A DNA stretch of 64,000 bases from the NCBI GenBank assembly GCA_012064415.1, contig SSNU01000053.1, positions 1 to 64,000 on the forward strand, given 5' to 3'. The notes under the pieces were generated by a model. The model was not told where the DNA came from. It did no database searches and saw only the letters and a program-made list of their open reading frames with translations. Positions within the stretch are counted from its first letter, which is position 1. Every line of letters starts with the position of its first letter. The translations under genes were made by a program, and so were the position numbers. The stretch is from Gyrodactylus bullatarudis (Eukaryota; Platyhelminthes; Monogenea; Gyrodactylidea; Gyrodactylidae). Shown in pieces: positions 13,201 through 26,005 of the stretch.

Positions 13201-16200
13201 TATTTGTTTTTAGCAAATCTTTGCAAATAATCATAAATTCATCTCTGTATTCGCATTCTATTGCTTTATTACATTTTTCAAATGCATGAATATAAATCAA
13301 AAATCATCAATAAAATACAATTACAGCACGAAAACTAACAACAGGAGACATTTCTTCAGTTGTCTTGCTTGTTAACTCTTTCCTTCCACAGAGTTAAACA
13401 AATGTATTAGGATTAAAATTAGAATTTATTGTTTTTGTTTTCAATTTAAAAGAAACTGTGATAATTTAACCTGGAAAATTCCTATTAATAATTTTAAATA
13501 ATATTTAATAGCAATTCATTACTTTTTTCCAAGTTTTACTAATCTGATTCTATAACCGTTAAAGACCCAGACAAAATTTCTGCAAGAGGCATTGTTGGTC
13601 TCAGAATAAGCTGGAAACGAATTTTTTCAAAAAGCAACATTTAGTTTAAGAGATTTTGTCAGAAAAATTTGCCATTTTAAGACACTGAAGCCTTTTACTT
13701 CAAGGGATCACATTCTCGAATTCTACGGGCAAGGATTTTCAAAAAAATGTTCATTATATTTTCTTGAAAATTTTCAATTAAAAAAATAGTCAATTTTAAA
13801 TTGTCATACTTTCTCGATAGATTATTGTAGCTTTACAACTCGTCATTAGAAAGATTATTAGTTCTCCTTTCGGAAAAGTGGTTCATATCATATTTTTAGA
13901 TTCTTTGAACTAGAATTATGGCTTGAGAAAGTTGCCTGTACCATAAATGACCCGCTGGGGCTTAAAGGGTTAAATCAAACTGCAAAACTTTATTTTAAAA
14001 GAAATTACCAATTTTATTCTTCACTTTTCAAAGAAATTAAATTTTAGAACATAAATGGGAAATTTCAAAACCAGATCAAATTTTTAAAAATTTGATTGAA
14101 ACATTCCTTAATTATTAATGCGAGGAGGGATCTTTATTCATTATTCAAATTTAGAATTTTATTCAAAAAAGTTGAAGTTGCAAATTTCTGTAGGTACTAA
14201 TATTACTACAACTACAACTAGTGGTTAACTAAGGAATATATAAGAGGAACGTGTTGAAGATTTTTATCTCAAGTGTAAAAATATAAATTCAAAAATATTG
14301 TACCTAACCGCAAATAGTGCTATATTGAATGTTGAATTGAATAAAGTGTATATTTTATCAAAAACATCATCATCAGTGTTATTATTGTATTTGGTGTTGT
14401 TGTTGTTGCAGAAAAAGTAGTCGAGGTTGGACTATGCAATCCATCTCATATATATCTTTTTGAAAGATAGTTAACTAGCAGTAGTAGATTGGTGATTTGG
14501 ATTGATGTGAAAGTGAAATTTTGATAGATTCATCCCTCTTAAGAAATAATAATTGATGCGTTATCATCATAAAACTTTTTGAATTTGAAATATCAAAAAT
14601 ACATTGAACTAGCTTTTCTTTCTTTCAAATCGATACAGGCAAGGAAGATTACTTTCCGATAAAAGATTTAAATAGGAGGTCTGAGTTGAATTTTCAAATT
14701 GGTTTTGACACTGACTCAACTCTGTATCAAAAACGCTATATCTTTAATAAAAGAATGTGTTATGAATCAATTTTCTATTTTTTCGGTAAACGTAAAATCT
14801 CCCTTGACCACTCTTCTTCTCTTTTGAGTCATGCATAGTTTTCCTATCCATAATAAGACAGGAACTTTCAATCTCATGAGATACGCGCATATATGCTATG
14901 CGCACATAAATGTACAGTGGGAATTTGTAGATGATCAATGGTCAGTCAGAAAAGTAGTGGAAAATATAAATATCAATATTGCATGATAAGTCAACATTTG
15001 CTCAAAAAGTCAAAATAAAGAAATGTCACATCATCCATACAATGTATGGAATACATACATTAAGAGAAATGTATGAAAATATGCAAGTGTATAATTTTAA
15101 TTCAAGACTACTATGCGAAACTGGTGTCATTTTCTCAATTGCATTATATATAGGGCTCATTGTGGACTACGACTGTACTCTATTTATTTTTAAATCTCTC
15201 TCATAGTGATTAATTGTTTCTTAGAATTCAAAGGGTTCACTCTCACATAGGGTGTTGCCTTTCTCATACAAATTCGAGCATAAAAATATTCACTTTGATG
15301 AAATTGAAGATGAGCTTTTTATACAAAAGCTCAAAGATTAAGCTATTCATAATCCCAAGGTGTTTTTAAATAAATATTAAATAAAAATAAAACGTAAATA
15401 AAAATCTATAAATCAGATATAAAAAGTATTCATGTAATGCCCAAGATGGTTAGTAGCATATTTTTGCCCAAATATTTTTGGCATATTTATTATTATCTTG
15501 AAGCAAATGAAGTATGATTAATTGAATTTTTTCCTCCATTTTCTGATTATTCTTTCCATGTTTTTCTAAGCATATCTCTGAATTCAACTAGCTGTAGCAT
15601 TTTCGAAAATTTCCATAAAGTTTTCGATTCAGTCACGAATTTAATGCCTGAATGATGAAGTAAAGTTTGATGTCATCAAAGCATTCTTTGATCTTGCCTA
15701 GGTTTTATTCAATCGGTTGACTTGATCCGAAACTAAAATTCTTTTTATCAGAATTATTCCATTCCTAAATAGCGAGACGCATTTCTAAGACGGGAATAAT
15801 CTGCCAATATTTATGAATTGCAGTAGTAACTAATTTGTCTATGGAATTAGTAAAAAAAGTAAACATTCAGCACGGTCTTTTCTCCATTCAAATTATAATT
15901 TGCAGTCTAAGAATCCACATACAAACAATTGCACTATATGATTACCATATAAAAGCATGGGATATTTAGTGCTTTAAATTTAGAAAATAAAAAAGATATA
16001 TTGGGTAATATAATAATAAATACTATTTTAAAATTTTTATGCTAATTTCTGTTCAGTCTGCACTGCTATTCTCACTGTATTTCTAACCAACAATTCTTAC
16101 TCTTTTATAAATATATATATAGAGTATTACGATGCATCCCCTGCATACTTTACCTTCTATGACAGTTATTTTTTTCATTATACTAGATATATTATTCAGT

Positions 16201-19200
16201 ATTTTACCATATTTTTTATGCGCTACATAATGCAACAAATAACGTTATTCTTTTTTTCCTAAAAGAATCATAATGATAATTATTACCCTAGCAACTTATT
16301 TCAAGACTTGACTTTTTTCCTTTCACGTCCTTCTCCTACTAAACGAAAGCAATAATGTTGAATAAATTGTAAAGAGAGAAATATTTATCCAGTTCCTTCT
16401 TTCACTAGAAAAAAGAGACTATTTCAACAATACTACGCGTGTAATAGGCTGAAAGGAAAAGGCTAAATAGTGATAGTGACCGTAAAATATAAAAAAATCA
16501 TACATCATTCTCTTGGTTAGTGTTCCCCTTAGTGGAAGAGACAATCATGCAATAATCCCTTTGGTCTGCTATTTTCAACTTGTGTTCAAAATACAATTCC
16601 ATTCAAATCATTCATTCATATGTGCAATGAGAAATATAGATACAGATATCATTGAGCCCAGTTGAATCATATCTGTGGGAAAAAAGTGTAATTTTCCACA
16701 GCTGACTTTATTTATATAGTTTATTTAGTGCTTATGCTACATCCAAAATGTTCATAATAATGCTTCCATAAATGAATAATAAAAAAGAAAGAGATTAACT
16801 CAGTTCTATCACAGAGGCTCTAATAAATAATAATTTTCAGGAATCATAAATATGACTCCTAAACAAAAAATGTATCTTAGTGACTAGCTAAAATTAGAGT
16901 TTGATGTCATTCTATGCAATCACGCCATGAGTATCCTCTTTTTGATTGAAGAAAAAGGTTACTCTTTAGGATTTCAAAGTGAATACTTGGTTGAAATTCT
17001 TATAATTCACTTGTTCTCATCAGACTAGTACACCTTGAATGCTATGATAAAATTCTCTGATTGTTTCTACTAGTCTAGAGTACAGAAAGGGGTTTAATAT
17101 ATAATATATCATTAATATTCTGATAACCATTGATTTGAGTTAAAAATTCTGTAAAAGACTACGATTTTGACATAAATCTACAACTGTATTATTTTGATCA
17201 ATTTTTCATAAAGACCATGGATACTAGTAGATGTACCTTGAATTATGATTTAGTACAAGTTTTTTTTCAGTCTTGAAACGTATACTGCTATTGAGGAGGA
17301 ACTTGTATTGTTGTTTTTTATCTGAAAGGTAATTTTCCCGTTCAAGTTGAGACAATAAAAAAAACTCATTAATTAATTGCTGCAGGTTTAAGAGTTTATC
17401 CTTCTTTACTTTCAATTATACTTTTTATTCAAGTATTTTTAATTTGGATCAAAAAATTTAAATCAGAGTTAAAATTTTGAGTAATGCCTCTAAAGCCCAA
17501 TTTACTTTTGATTTTTGACAAAAAACTAACTTTATTCAAACTGACCTCTTGAAAAAGAAATATTGACCTTCATTAGATTGATTATAAATAGGTATCGATA
17601 TCAAGTATGTGTTGCCTGGGTCCTTTTTGGAGATAAACACACGAAAGATTTTCATAAACTTTAGGTCATTCAACTTTTTTTGACTTTGGTTGGAATCTCA
17701 GCATGTTCTATTTGTATCATGAAACTTTAGCAATTCAAAATTCACTACTTTTATCAATTGTTTATAATATTTGTTGGTTTTTAACCCGAAAAAAAGTAAT
17801 AATTTTTGCCATTTTTCTGATTAATCCAACTAAATTATATATTAGATGTAGAATATTTTCAAGTGCTGTTTCTTATACATCTTTTATTTTAGATTCACTT
17901 GAAAAACATTCTATAGAAATCCTAAAAGGTTAATACTGAGTGGTTTTATTATAAATTTAAGATCCCAAATGGACGATTTGATTGATAAGAGGAAGCATAT
18001 TTGGGATTTTCTTGCTAAATTCAAATCTTTTTATTAAAAATGTATCTATAGGTGAGTTCATAAGATAGAATAAAGTGTAGTAATGTATCAGCGTTAAAAT
18101 GTAATTTTATTTTAGAATAATGAAAAACTTTAATTTAAAATACATCTCTCGACAGAAATATCGAATATTTCCAATACCACGTATACAAGGAAGATAAAAA
18201 AATGTAATTTTGATCAAGTTGATTTATCACTTTTTGATACAACACTCAATCTTATGAGAGAAGCCATCAGTAAAAGATATTCCCTGTAAAATATTGTACT
18301 ATACACATATATATCTGTGTTGCAATTCACTTGAATAAAAAGGGTGGCTGAAAGTGTCTGACTCACAAGTAAGGCATTATTATTATTATAAGCATTCGGA
18401 TTGTGTTCTAAGAGAAGGTGGATGTTGCCACTATTAATACTAATGATAATAATAATAATATTAGCAATGTATACTAGTAGGTTTTTTTGGTTTGCAGTAC
18501 TGGCAATTGGTTATTAATAATAATATTAGTAGTATTATCGTTATAATAATTCTTCGACAAGGGAGAGAACGAATGCTTGAAAAGGAAAATAAATATGATA
18601 AGACCTTAAAAAGAGAGTGGTAGTCCATCAGAATAAACAGTTCTTATTAGTCAGAACCAAGTATGCTTGTGCATACTATACTGTATTTATCATGATGATG
18701 TTTCTAGTTTTGGTGGTGTTGCAGAAACTTTAAAAACAAAACTAATAATATTATTATCAAATGGATTCTTAAATCTTTTGTGTATTTTCATTATAATACA
18801 TGGAGAGAGAATTATATAGAACAAATAGTAATTGCACACTTGTTATTATTCAACCCTCTTCCAAAGGTGCAAATAAACATGCTTTTTGCTACCCATGCTA
18901 ACTGCATTTCCATAGACATGGGCGAATTTATTATTAATTTGTTTGATTTACCACTTTGTAATATTTTCAACCAAAGAAAAAATATTTTTTCTCCAAGTTA
19001 AATCAAAATTCTTTCATTTTATGAATAGATACATGTTTTTTATTCCTCAACTATTCCTGGCGCCACATGTCATGTAATAGTATGAGATTTTTTTTATTTA
19101 ATTATGATTTACTCTAGAAATTGTTTAATTTTTACACTAATAAAACTGATTTTATTGTAGTTGTTAAACAGTTGAAAATTTTTTGTTTTGGATTTGTAAA

Positions 19201-22200
19201 AATGAATAACATGTACGAAAAATCTAGGATTTTAGTTGATCTTTGGTCGAAACCTTAAAATTCTTTAAAATTAGTCTACATAAAACATCAAAAGAATTAA
19301 ACTGCACATAGGAGACAATTGGAGACATTATTTACAAGACTGAAAAATTATTTATAAAGATTTACTTATCTTAATTGAATATTTAAAGAATAATTCTATC
19401 TATAAGATTTTTGTTTAGATGTTTTTCTCTCGTAGTTCAATTGTCTCTTCTGTGTACTTTATCATCAGTTAAAATAAAATAGCCATATCAAAGATTCTTC
19501 AGTGTATCGTTTTGTTGTTCGTTTTAAAGGTTTTACATGTACAGTATTGACTACTTTATTAAAGTTATCAAGTATTCATTTTCATTGATCAACTTTTATT
19601 TAACTTGAGATTTTCAGTTTGACGATCAGATGGTCGTTTACGTCCTAATCTGAAATCCTTATGTAACTCTTGTTTTACAGCCTTGATAGTCTAAAAAACT
19701 CTAAAATAATTAATGTTACTATTTCCTCTGTTATGAAAACCATAGCTCTTCTCGATGAATCTGGTAATATATTGTCTTTGCAAAAATCTCATTTCAAATT
19801 TCCAGTTTGCGGGATTTTTTCATTTTTTTAAACGTTAAAAATTTTCAAAGTATGAGAGGAATCAATTATGATTTTCCTAGATCACCAATAGACAAGAGAA
19901 ACGAAATTGTTCATTGATAAAGATGATCCGAGATCAGTTCAAAGTGACGATTATTTCGAAAATTGAATTGTGATAATTGTTTTTTAGTCTATTGGTGATC
20001 CAAAAAAATAATTTTTGATTCCCTTCATACCTTGGAATCAACAAAATTGTTAAGCTCAAAGTTTAAAAAAATTTTCCGTTTTTTTCTTAAATCAGTGAAT
20101 GTGTGCCTTTTGAATCGGCTTTTCCAAGAATATTCAGAAAAATTTGAGACTTTGATGACATTAATTGAGTATTAAAACATTATTTCAAATTTTTTTAGAT
20201 ACTATTTTTTAAAAGCAGCAATTACTTGTTAATGGAAAGCTAACTCATTAAAATATTACATTCTATGAACTAGGAAATTTTCTTGAACGAATTTTATGAT
20301 GGTTCATAATTTTGTCGAATAGAAATGGTATGAAAAAATTATCTGATAAGATTTCTAAACTACTTACTTTTTACCATTATTTTTTGCGGAAGCATTATTA
20401 TCTAACTGCAAGCAATTGTTAACTGATATACACTTTCATTGTTAATAATATAAATTTATCATTGAATATGAAAAATATCTTGAGTTTATTCGAGAAGAAA
20501 ATCTACACAAGTTTATCTTACTTTTTATGGAAAAAAGAAAGAGAGTTCATGTTCTTGTTTCAGTTCATAGGTTTTATCATCCACATAGCGTTAGTATTTG
20601 CTAGGATTAGGAGGATTTCAGATAAAATAATCATGTTGCACAAGTCTCTCATAAAATCTTTTCGTGTCCTATCTGAAAAAGATGTTATCTTCAGATTTCT
20701 CTTTCACTCTCTACCTAATTGAGAAAAAAAGGTTGGTTGTAAAATATTTTTTGTTGCATTCTTATCCACACTTTATTATTATTACTTTTCTATTTATTCA
20801 AACTCTGGATGTAAGGAAATTGTATTATCATCAAATTATTTTTATTGCTCTCAAATTGATAATCATAGCTAAGAAATCTTGTGGTACATTACATTAAATT
20901 TCCACAACTGATTTCCTCACAAATTTCTATATATTATTCACTATCTTTCCAAACGAGGATTTTTTATCAGTAATAACAGGTGAAAAATCTTCTGAATTTA
21001 AACTACTATCGTTTTATTTTATTTTCAGTTTCAAATGAAAGACTCATTTAAAGGATTTGGAAGTCAAGTGAATATTTAGTAATAAAGCTTATATTTCACC
21101 GGATCTCGTCAGACTATTACACCGGCTAGATATATAATAAATTCGATTATCAATATTATCCTCTGATTGGTTACATCATTTTAGGGCATAAAAAGGGAGG
21201 GTTTAAGGTTGGTTTAGAGTATCCATGGTCATTGTTTCCTTTTCACGTATCTGTCCTATGTCAATGAAGTTTTAAAAATTGATGCAAGATTACTTAAAAG
21301 TAATAACATGAAAAACTAGTGATTTATTTTTATCTAGAGAGCACAATCTGAATCTCTCTCATTAATGAAAAATTTATTTTTGAGGAAAATGAATATAATA
21401 TTTGAACAAAATATTCGATTATTAAATTACAAAACAAAATTATTATCCAGGAAAGATAGAACTGAATATATTACAATTGTAAAATCTGTAAAATTTATAA
21501 TTATTTATTCATGATTCTAGAACCCATCAAAATTGTCAACATATTATCCCGGTCTACTACAATCTCCGATAGCAGCCGCAGCTTCACTGTTCCATTCGAA
21601 TAATAACCCTCTATCTTTTATCGGAAATAATGTGAATCCATTTGCGTCATTCAGTCCAAGTTTCATGTCCAACTCCCAAGTGAAAGATCATCTTGAACAA
21701 TTATCAACATCTGAAAATGATAATAAATCCAATAAAGATGTTGGCTTTAGGGTAAAGTCACCAAATCTCCTTCACTCTGAACTCATCAAAGCAGCAAGTA
21801 AGTTATTCAACACCTTTGAAATTACTTATTCTTTTCTGTTTAACTGAAATATTTTTCTATCACATATGTTTGATAAGATGGAAATAAGTCTTGTAATGAT
21901 ACCCGCTCTCAGGTTTTAATTAAGAAGATATGCCTATTCAGCTATTGAATCTTATTTGAATAATTATTATCTATGATATCGATTCAGTTGTATCCTGGTA
22001 TAATTTTATAATAAATAATAATATTAATAATAAAATAATAATAAATTTTCGCTTTGTAAAAATATATTTTTATATATATAAAGCTAGAAGATGAGAATTT
22101 GGAAAGTCAGGAAAAAATTTATTTTTTGAATTCTATAATGAAGCGAGTCCATGCTTTGTTGAAATAAAAGAATTTTCCAAGCAAAATTCTATCTGACCAA

Positions 22201-25200
22201 AATTAAAAATGCGCCAATTTCGCTCTTTTTCAAAGTTTAAGCTCAAAATTGTTATCGATAGTTGTCGGAAATAGAACCATTTGAATTTTTTGAAATATCA
22301 CGAAGAAAAATGATCCAAAATTTTAACTTTTTCTTGGAGATCTTCTCGACCTCTATAGCCAGATTCGAATTCTTTGTCCAATTTTGATCCTAATTATCAG
22401 TATTTAATCGCTTCAATTGTTTGAAATCAAAAATATTTTTGAGCTAAAACGCTGAAGAATGGGAGTTTGTCGCGTTCCGAAATTCAAAAAATCACATAAT
22501 TCTGTTTAGAATAAGTTCTTTTACATTTTAACAACTAATTAAGTCATTATATAGTTGAAACCAAAAAGTATATTTCTTCCTGAGAAAATATCGAGTTTTT
22601 TGTAGAAATAGTAAATTCTCATATTAATGTCAACTAGCCTTATATCAAAAATTCTGAATTATTTCTATAATAAGATTTATTAAAATTTTGATTAGTGTTT
22701 GTCTTCCAGCCGTTGGTCTTCCAAACGTTTCGACGCTTTCTTCAGTGGTACGATAAGCTAATCAACATACAATATTATTCGTATCCTTTTATGGTCGCAT
22801 TTCTATCAGGTTTATAAAGACCAATGGCTGAAAAAAATTTTTTCTAAAAATAAAAAAGATATTTTAAAATCTTGCCCATTAAATTAATAATATTAATTGT
22901 TATAATTAGGTTTGTACAATTTGACCAAAAGCCCGAAGAATTCCGAGAATAAAATTAATTCATCCGATTTTAATGGGTCCAGTGAATCGAGTAGTAGTTG
23001 GCCAATGCAGTTTTTCAATACACCAAATGTCAAAAGTCCTAGCAGTAGTACAAGTAATACAAGTGGATCGAATAGACCTTTTTCTCCAAAGTGAGTTACC
23101 AAAATTAATCATTTTATTTAAAATTAATCATAATCTTATTAAAACCAGTAACATGTTATCACAAGTTGCTGCAGCAGCCAGTGCACAATTCTTGTCATCA
23201 CTCGCAGCAGCTGCAGTGGCCTGTTCAGATTCCACAAACAGTACATCGAATGACTGTTCTCCAAAAATTTCTTCAAACTCTTGCGGAAATAATAATTTAT
23301 TAAGTTTCTATCCATATTCCGCCGGTAATCACATGACCCTTGGCAGTGGAAATTCAATTCAGAATATTTCTCAAGGGCATTCCGTTGGACTTTATCCCGG
23401 AATGAATGGAGAGCCATCATCGGGTTATCATCCTCAAAACTCTCACCAAATTCGTAATAACCTCATGAGATCTCGAAATCCAAATTCATCAGGTCATTCG
23501 CATTCCTCAGTTAATTTTATTAATGAAACATTTAACGAATGTAGTAAAGTGAACTCAGAATTGAAAACTTCAAAGACATTTCTTTCATTCGATCCAAATA
23601 ATAATAAACAAGGAAATCATTCATCGTAAGTTTCAAAATCTAATGATGATTATGAGTTTTTAAACGAAAACTACATTGGTTTGATAAAAATTTATTTATA
23701 TTTCAATTAAAATATAGAAGCTCTATGAAAGATCAGCTGAAGAGTAACTTTTCAACCCGAAAAATTGAGTGCGATGAGCGCCGATCAAACAAGCCACACA
23801 TAAAAAAGCCTTTGAATGCTTTTATGTTATATATGAAGGAAATGAGACCAAAAGTTCAAGATGAATGTACGCTTAAGGAATCTGCTGCTATAAATCAAAT
23901 ACTTGGTAAAAAATGGCATGAATTACCAAAAGAACAACAAGCAAAGTATTATGAAATGGCAAGAAAGGAAAAAGAACTCCATGCACAAGTTAGTTTCGAG
24001 TAGCACCTTTGGAAGTGGCAACTTTAATGCATGTATTTTATAGATGTTTCCTGGTTGGAGTGCTAGAGATAACTATGCTATGCATTCTAAGCGAAAAAAA
24101 CGGCGCAAAATGATGATAGAGCAGAAGACAATGATTCATCATAGTAATCCCTACAGAATGAATTCTTATCCTGGTCAAAGTACTTCTCAACAATTCTCAA
24201 TTAGCATGAATAGCAGAAATGATTCAACTAGTAAAGATGCAAACTCTGGATTCAATCGTTCAAAAAATTGTACATCAGATTTATTCTATAATGATGAAAT
24301 TCATGATACTTCTCTGATCGACAACATTGCAAAGAATAAAATTTTACAAAAACTTCCTAACCAGCCATCTGAGTGCATAATAGGGGACTTTAGTAGACAG
24401 GAGAATAATAAAGTATTCAGCAATATTGACAGCTTATCGAATCTCGGGAATAATTCTGATGGATTGGAAGCCAATTCTAATTCTCAAAGTAATAGCCCTA
24501 ATTCAAGCCGAGAAAATAGCAGCTTCTCACCGGGCCTCAATAATTCAGATATCGGTCATCCTAAAAAGTGTAGAGCAAGATTTGGACTTGATCAACAAGA
24601 AAAATGGTGTAAACCTTGCAGGTAATTCAATAATAAGAAAATTATTATATATTATATATATATATTGTTTCTACTTTTAAGTAATTATGTGAAACTATTA
24701 AATATTATTATGCTAGAGAATTAGATGATGTAAACGTCTCTTGGTTTAAGTTTCTAATATTGTATTTTCATCTTGTCACAACTCAATCATCTAAAAAAAT
24801 TTCAATTTAGAAGAAAGAAAAAGTGCATTAGATATTACATGAATGGTTTTGATAATGAAGAAATCTCAATGCGCTCTTGTAGCGAAGCAAATTACATCTC
24901 ATCAAATTATTGTCCAGATGAAACTATGCCAACTCTCGGTGGTACATCTCTTATCTCCTCGGTAAATCAATTTTCTGATGAAGTTCTTCGAAAGAGAAAA
25001 TTCGAAGGACTTGTTTCTGGTTACATCCCAGAAAATGATTCAACTAACAGATCTATTATGATAAATAATGAAAATGAAATTAAATCAGCAAAAATAACAG
25101 ATAATTCTTTGAATCTCTTGAACGATTTGAGAATGAACTTCAAACTCTTCAAATCGAAAGAAACATCAAATTTGAGTCATTCGATTGGAAAAACGCGAGT

Positions 25201-25321
25201 CAATGATGTGAACTGGTCTAATTTCAAGTTTTCACCTGAAAATTTTTTTTCAGTACAATTTGACAACCAATCGAATATTGATAGAAATTCAACCCCTATA
25301 CAGGGTCATTTAAAACCCTAA
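1275..25321 (+). CDS. pan: TCF/LEF transcription factor (pangolin), Wnt effector
   Basis: Nine exons: 1275-1424, 1481-1520, 9238-9365, 21521-21797, 22910-23090, 23149-23625, 23718-23988, 24044-24621, 24811-25321. They sum to 2,613 nt (870 aa) and all phases agree. Exon 1 encodes the beta-catenin-binding region ([20 protein letters not shown], then an acidic stretch). Exon 3 carries [17 protein letters not shown]. The middle is Ser/Asn/Ala-rich. The HMG box (about 442-510, with [19 protein letters not shown]) is followed by the [11 protein letters not shown] segment and a KRKKRRK nuclear signal. A cysteine-rich C-clamp (about 681-713, [12 protein letters not shown] then WCKPCRRKKKC) is split by the last intron. 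The protein binds DNA in the nucleus and recruits beta-catenin to switch Wnt targets. The C-clamp makes it an E-type TCF, as in Drosophila pangolin and invertebrate POP-1/TCF. Further exons in introns 2 and 3 cannot be excluded. Confidence 0.93.
3618..4218 (-). mobile_element. Dead mariner-family transposase remnant
   Basis: In minus-strand reading, 4218-3970 encodes [20 protein letters not shown] and THPKPDRSY, matching the first catalytic Asp region of mariner transposases. After stops and frameshifts come the decayed INARPH block and, at 3833-3618, [20 protein letters not shown], the third catalytic block and C-terminus. The N-terminal DNA-binding half was not recognised. No single frame spans the gene, so it is a pseudogene inside TCF intron 2. 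Terminal repeats were not found. Confidence 0.85.
5742..5980. repeat. Weak inverted repeat, possible decayed MITE
   Basis: The ends AGATGGAAATTTGGGA (left) and AATTTCCCATCTT (right) are near reverse complements. The internal arms match poorly. There is no coding content. Confidence 0.3.
6157..6380. mobile_element. TTAA-flanked MITE (piggyBac-type ends)
   Basis: A 224-bp unit whose first and last four bases are TTAA. Inside them are terminal repeats CCCTTTTGGTGCC (left) and GGCACCGAAAGGG (right), inverted copies with one mismatch. A TTAA target duplication followed by CCC is the piggyBac-superfamily hallmark. The unit has no transposase and would be mobilised in trans. Family assignment rests on the ends alone. 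Confidence 0.65.
13559..13973. mobile_element. TTAA-bounded repeat, GCCCC-end family, copy 1
   Basis: The right end reads, inverted, TTAACCCTTTAAGCCCCAGC. The left end begins TTAAAGACCCAG. The same sequence family, in opposite orientation, occurs at 51669-51970 and 59669-60100. It shares the motif TTTCTCAAGCCATAATT (copy 2: TTTCTCAATCCATAATT) near that end. It is non-coding. Confidence 0.6.
19815..20075. repeat. Diverged hairpin (foldback) element
   Basis: Two arms of about 85-95 bp, 19815-19905 and 19980-20075, are inverted copies. The core GATCACCAATAGAC on the left is matched by GTCTATTGGTGATC on the right, and homology continues outward with mismatches. This looks like an old palindromic MITE. 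Confidence 0.5.
22080..22642. mobile_element. Foldback MITE, family 2, copy 1
   Basis: It lies in TCF intron 4. The left end is AAGCTAG..AGATGAGAATTT and the right end is TTCTCATATTAATGTCAACTAG, near-inverted. The internal GGAAAGTCAGGAAAAAATTT motif also occurs at 61280-61310 in a clearer copy of the same element (61216-61951). No coding capacity. Confidence 0.6.
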
Positions 25322-26005
25322 GAAATTTAATGAAGGATTTACTGAATTTGCGCCATAAATTAATTTTTTCTGTCTATTCCTAATTATTGAAAATCATTAT
25401 TTTGTTGTTATATGAATGCTTTATTCCCCTAAAAACCTGTAACTCATTTAAATACATAGTATATGTGTAATATACATTGTATATTTATGATATTTAATGA
25501 TTCGACATTTATTGAATCATAAGTTATGATTCATAAGTTCCAAATGTGTATAAATCTTGATAAAGAATTTTCCTATGTAAAAGATTCTCTTGTTGGGGTC
25601 ATTATGAGTATCGATTAAAATAATTGTTTATATATAATATATATTATTTACCTTTAATATCGAGTTTTATTTAAAAATAAATGTGTTGTTATGAGTAACT
25701 ACGCTTTTGTTAATAATATTTGACCTTCAATTGAACACTTGTTCATTGAATAGCTAACTCAGCAGAATAACTTAGTTTTATAGGTTACTAAGAGCTGATC
25801 TCATATAGAAGGTTCATTCTAACTGATTAATTGAATGAGCGTAATATTTGGAAAAAAATTTATTTTACGCTCCAAGAATCAAAGATTCATAGAAACAAGT
25901 ATCAATTTTCAATAGTGTAAACACTTGATCAAAATTACAAGATTAATTTTAAAACAAATTGTTCAATTAAATTGTGAAAAAATGCTTAGGTTCGTTTTTT
26001 CAATA

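Larger units (their letters stand above)
9366..21520 (+). other. TCF intron 3 (12.2 kb)
   Basis: Long AT-rich intron. It contains a TTAA-bounded repeat (13559-13973), a diverged hairpin element (19815-20075) and trinucleotide-rich ATT/AAT tracts around 18375-18545. No exon, RNA gene or conserved ORF was recognised. An intron this large in a Wnt effector could house enhancers, which raw sequence cannot show. Confidence 0.65.

Noticed and set aside
18375..18545. ATT/AAT-rich tract as CRISPR-like or tandem array
   Set aside because: Irregular trinucleotide runs, no spacer-repeat structure; an animal genome has no CRISPR arrays.
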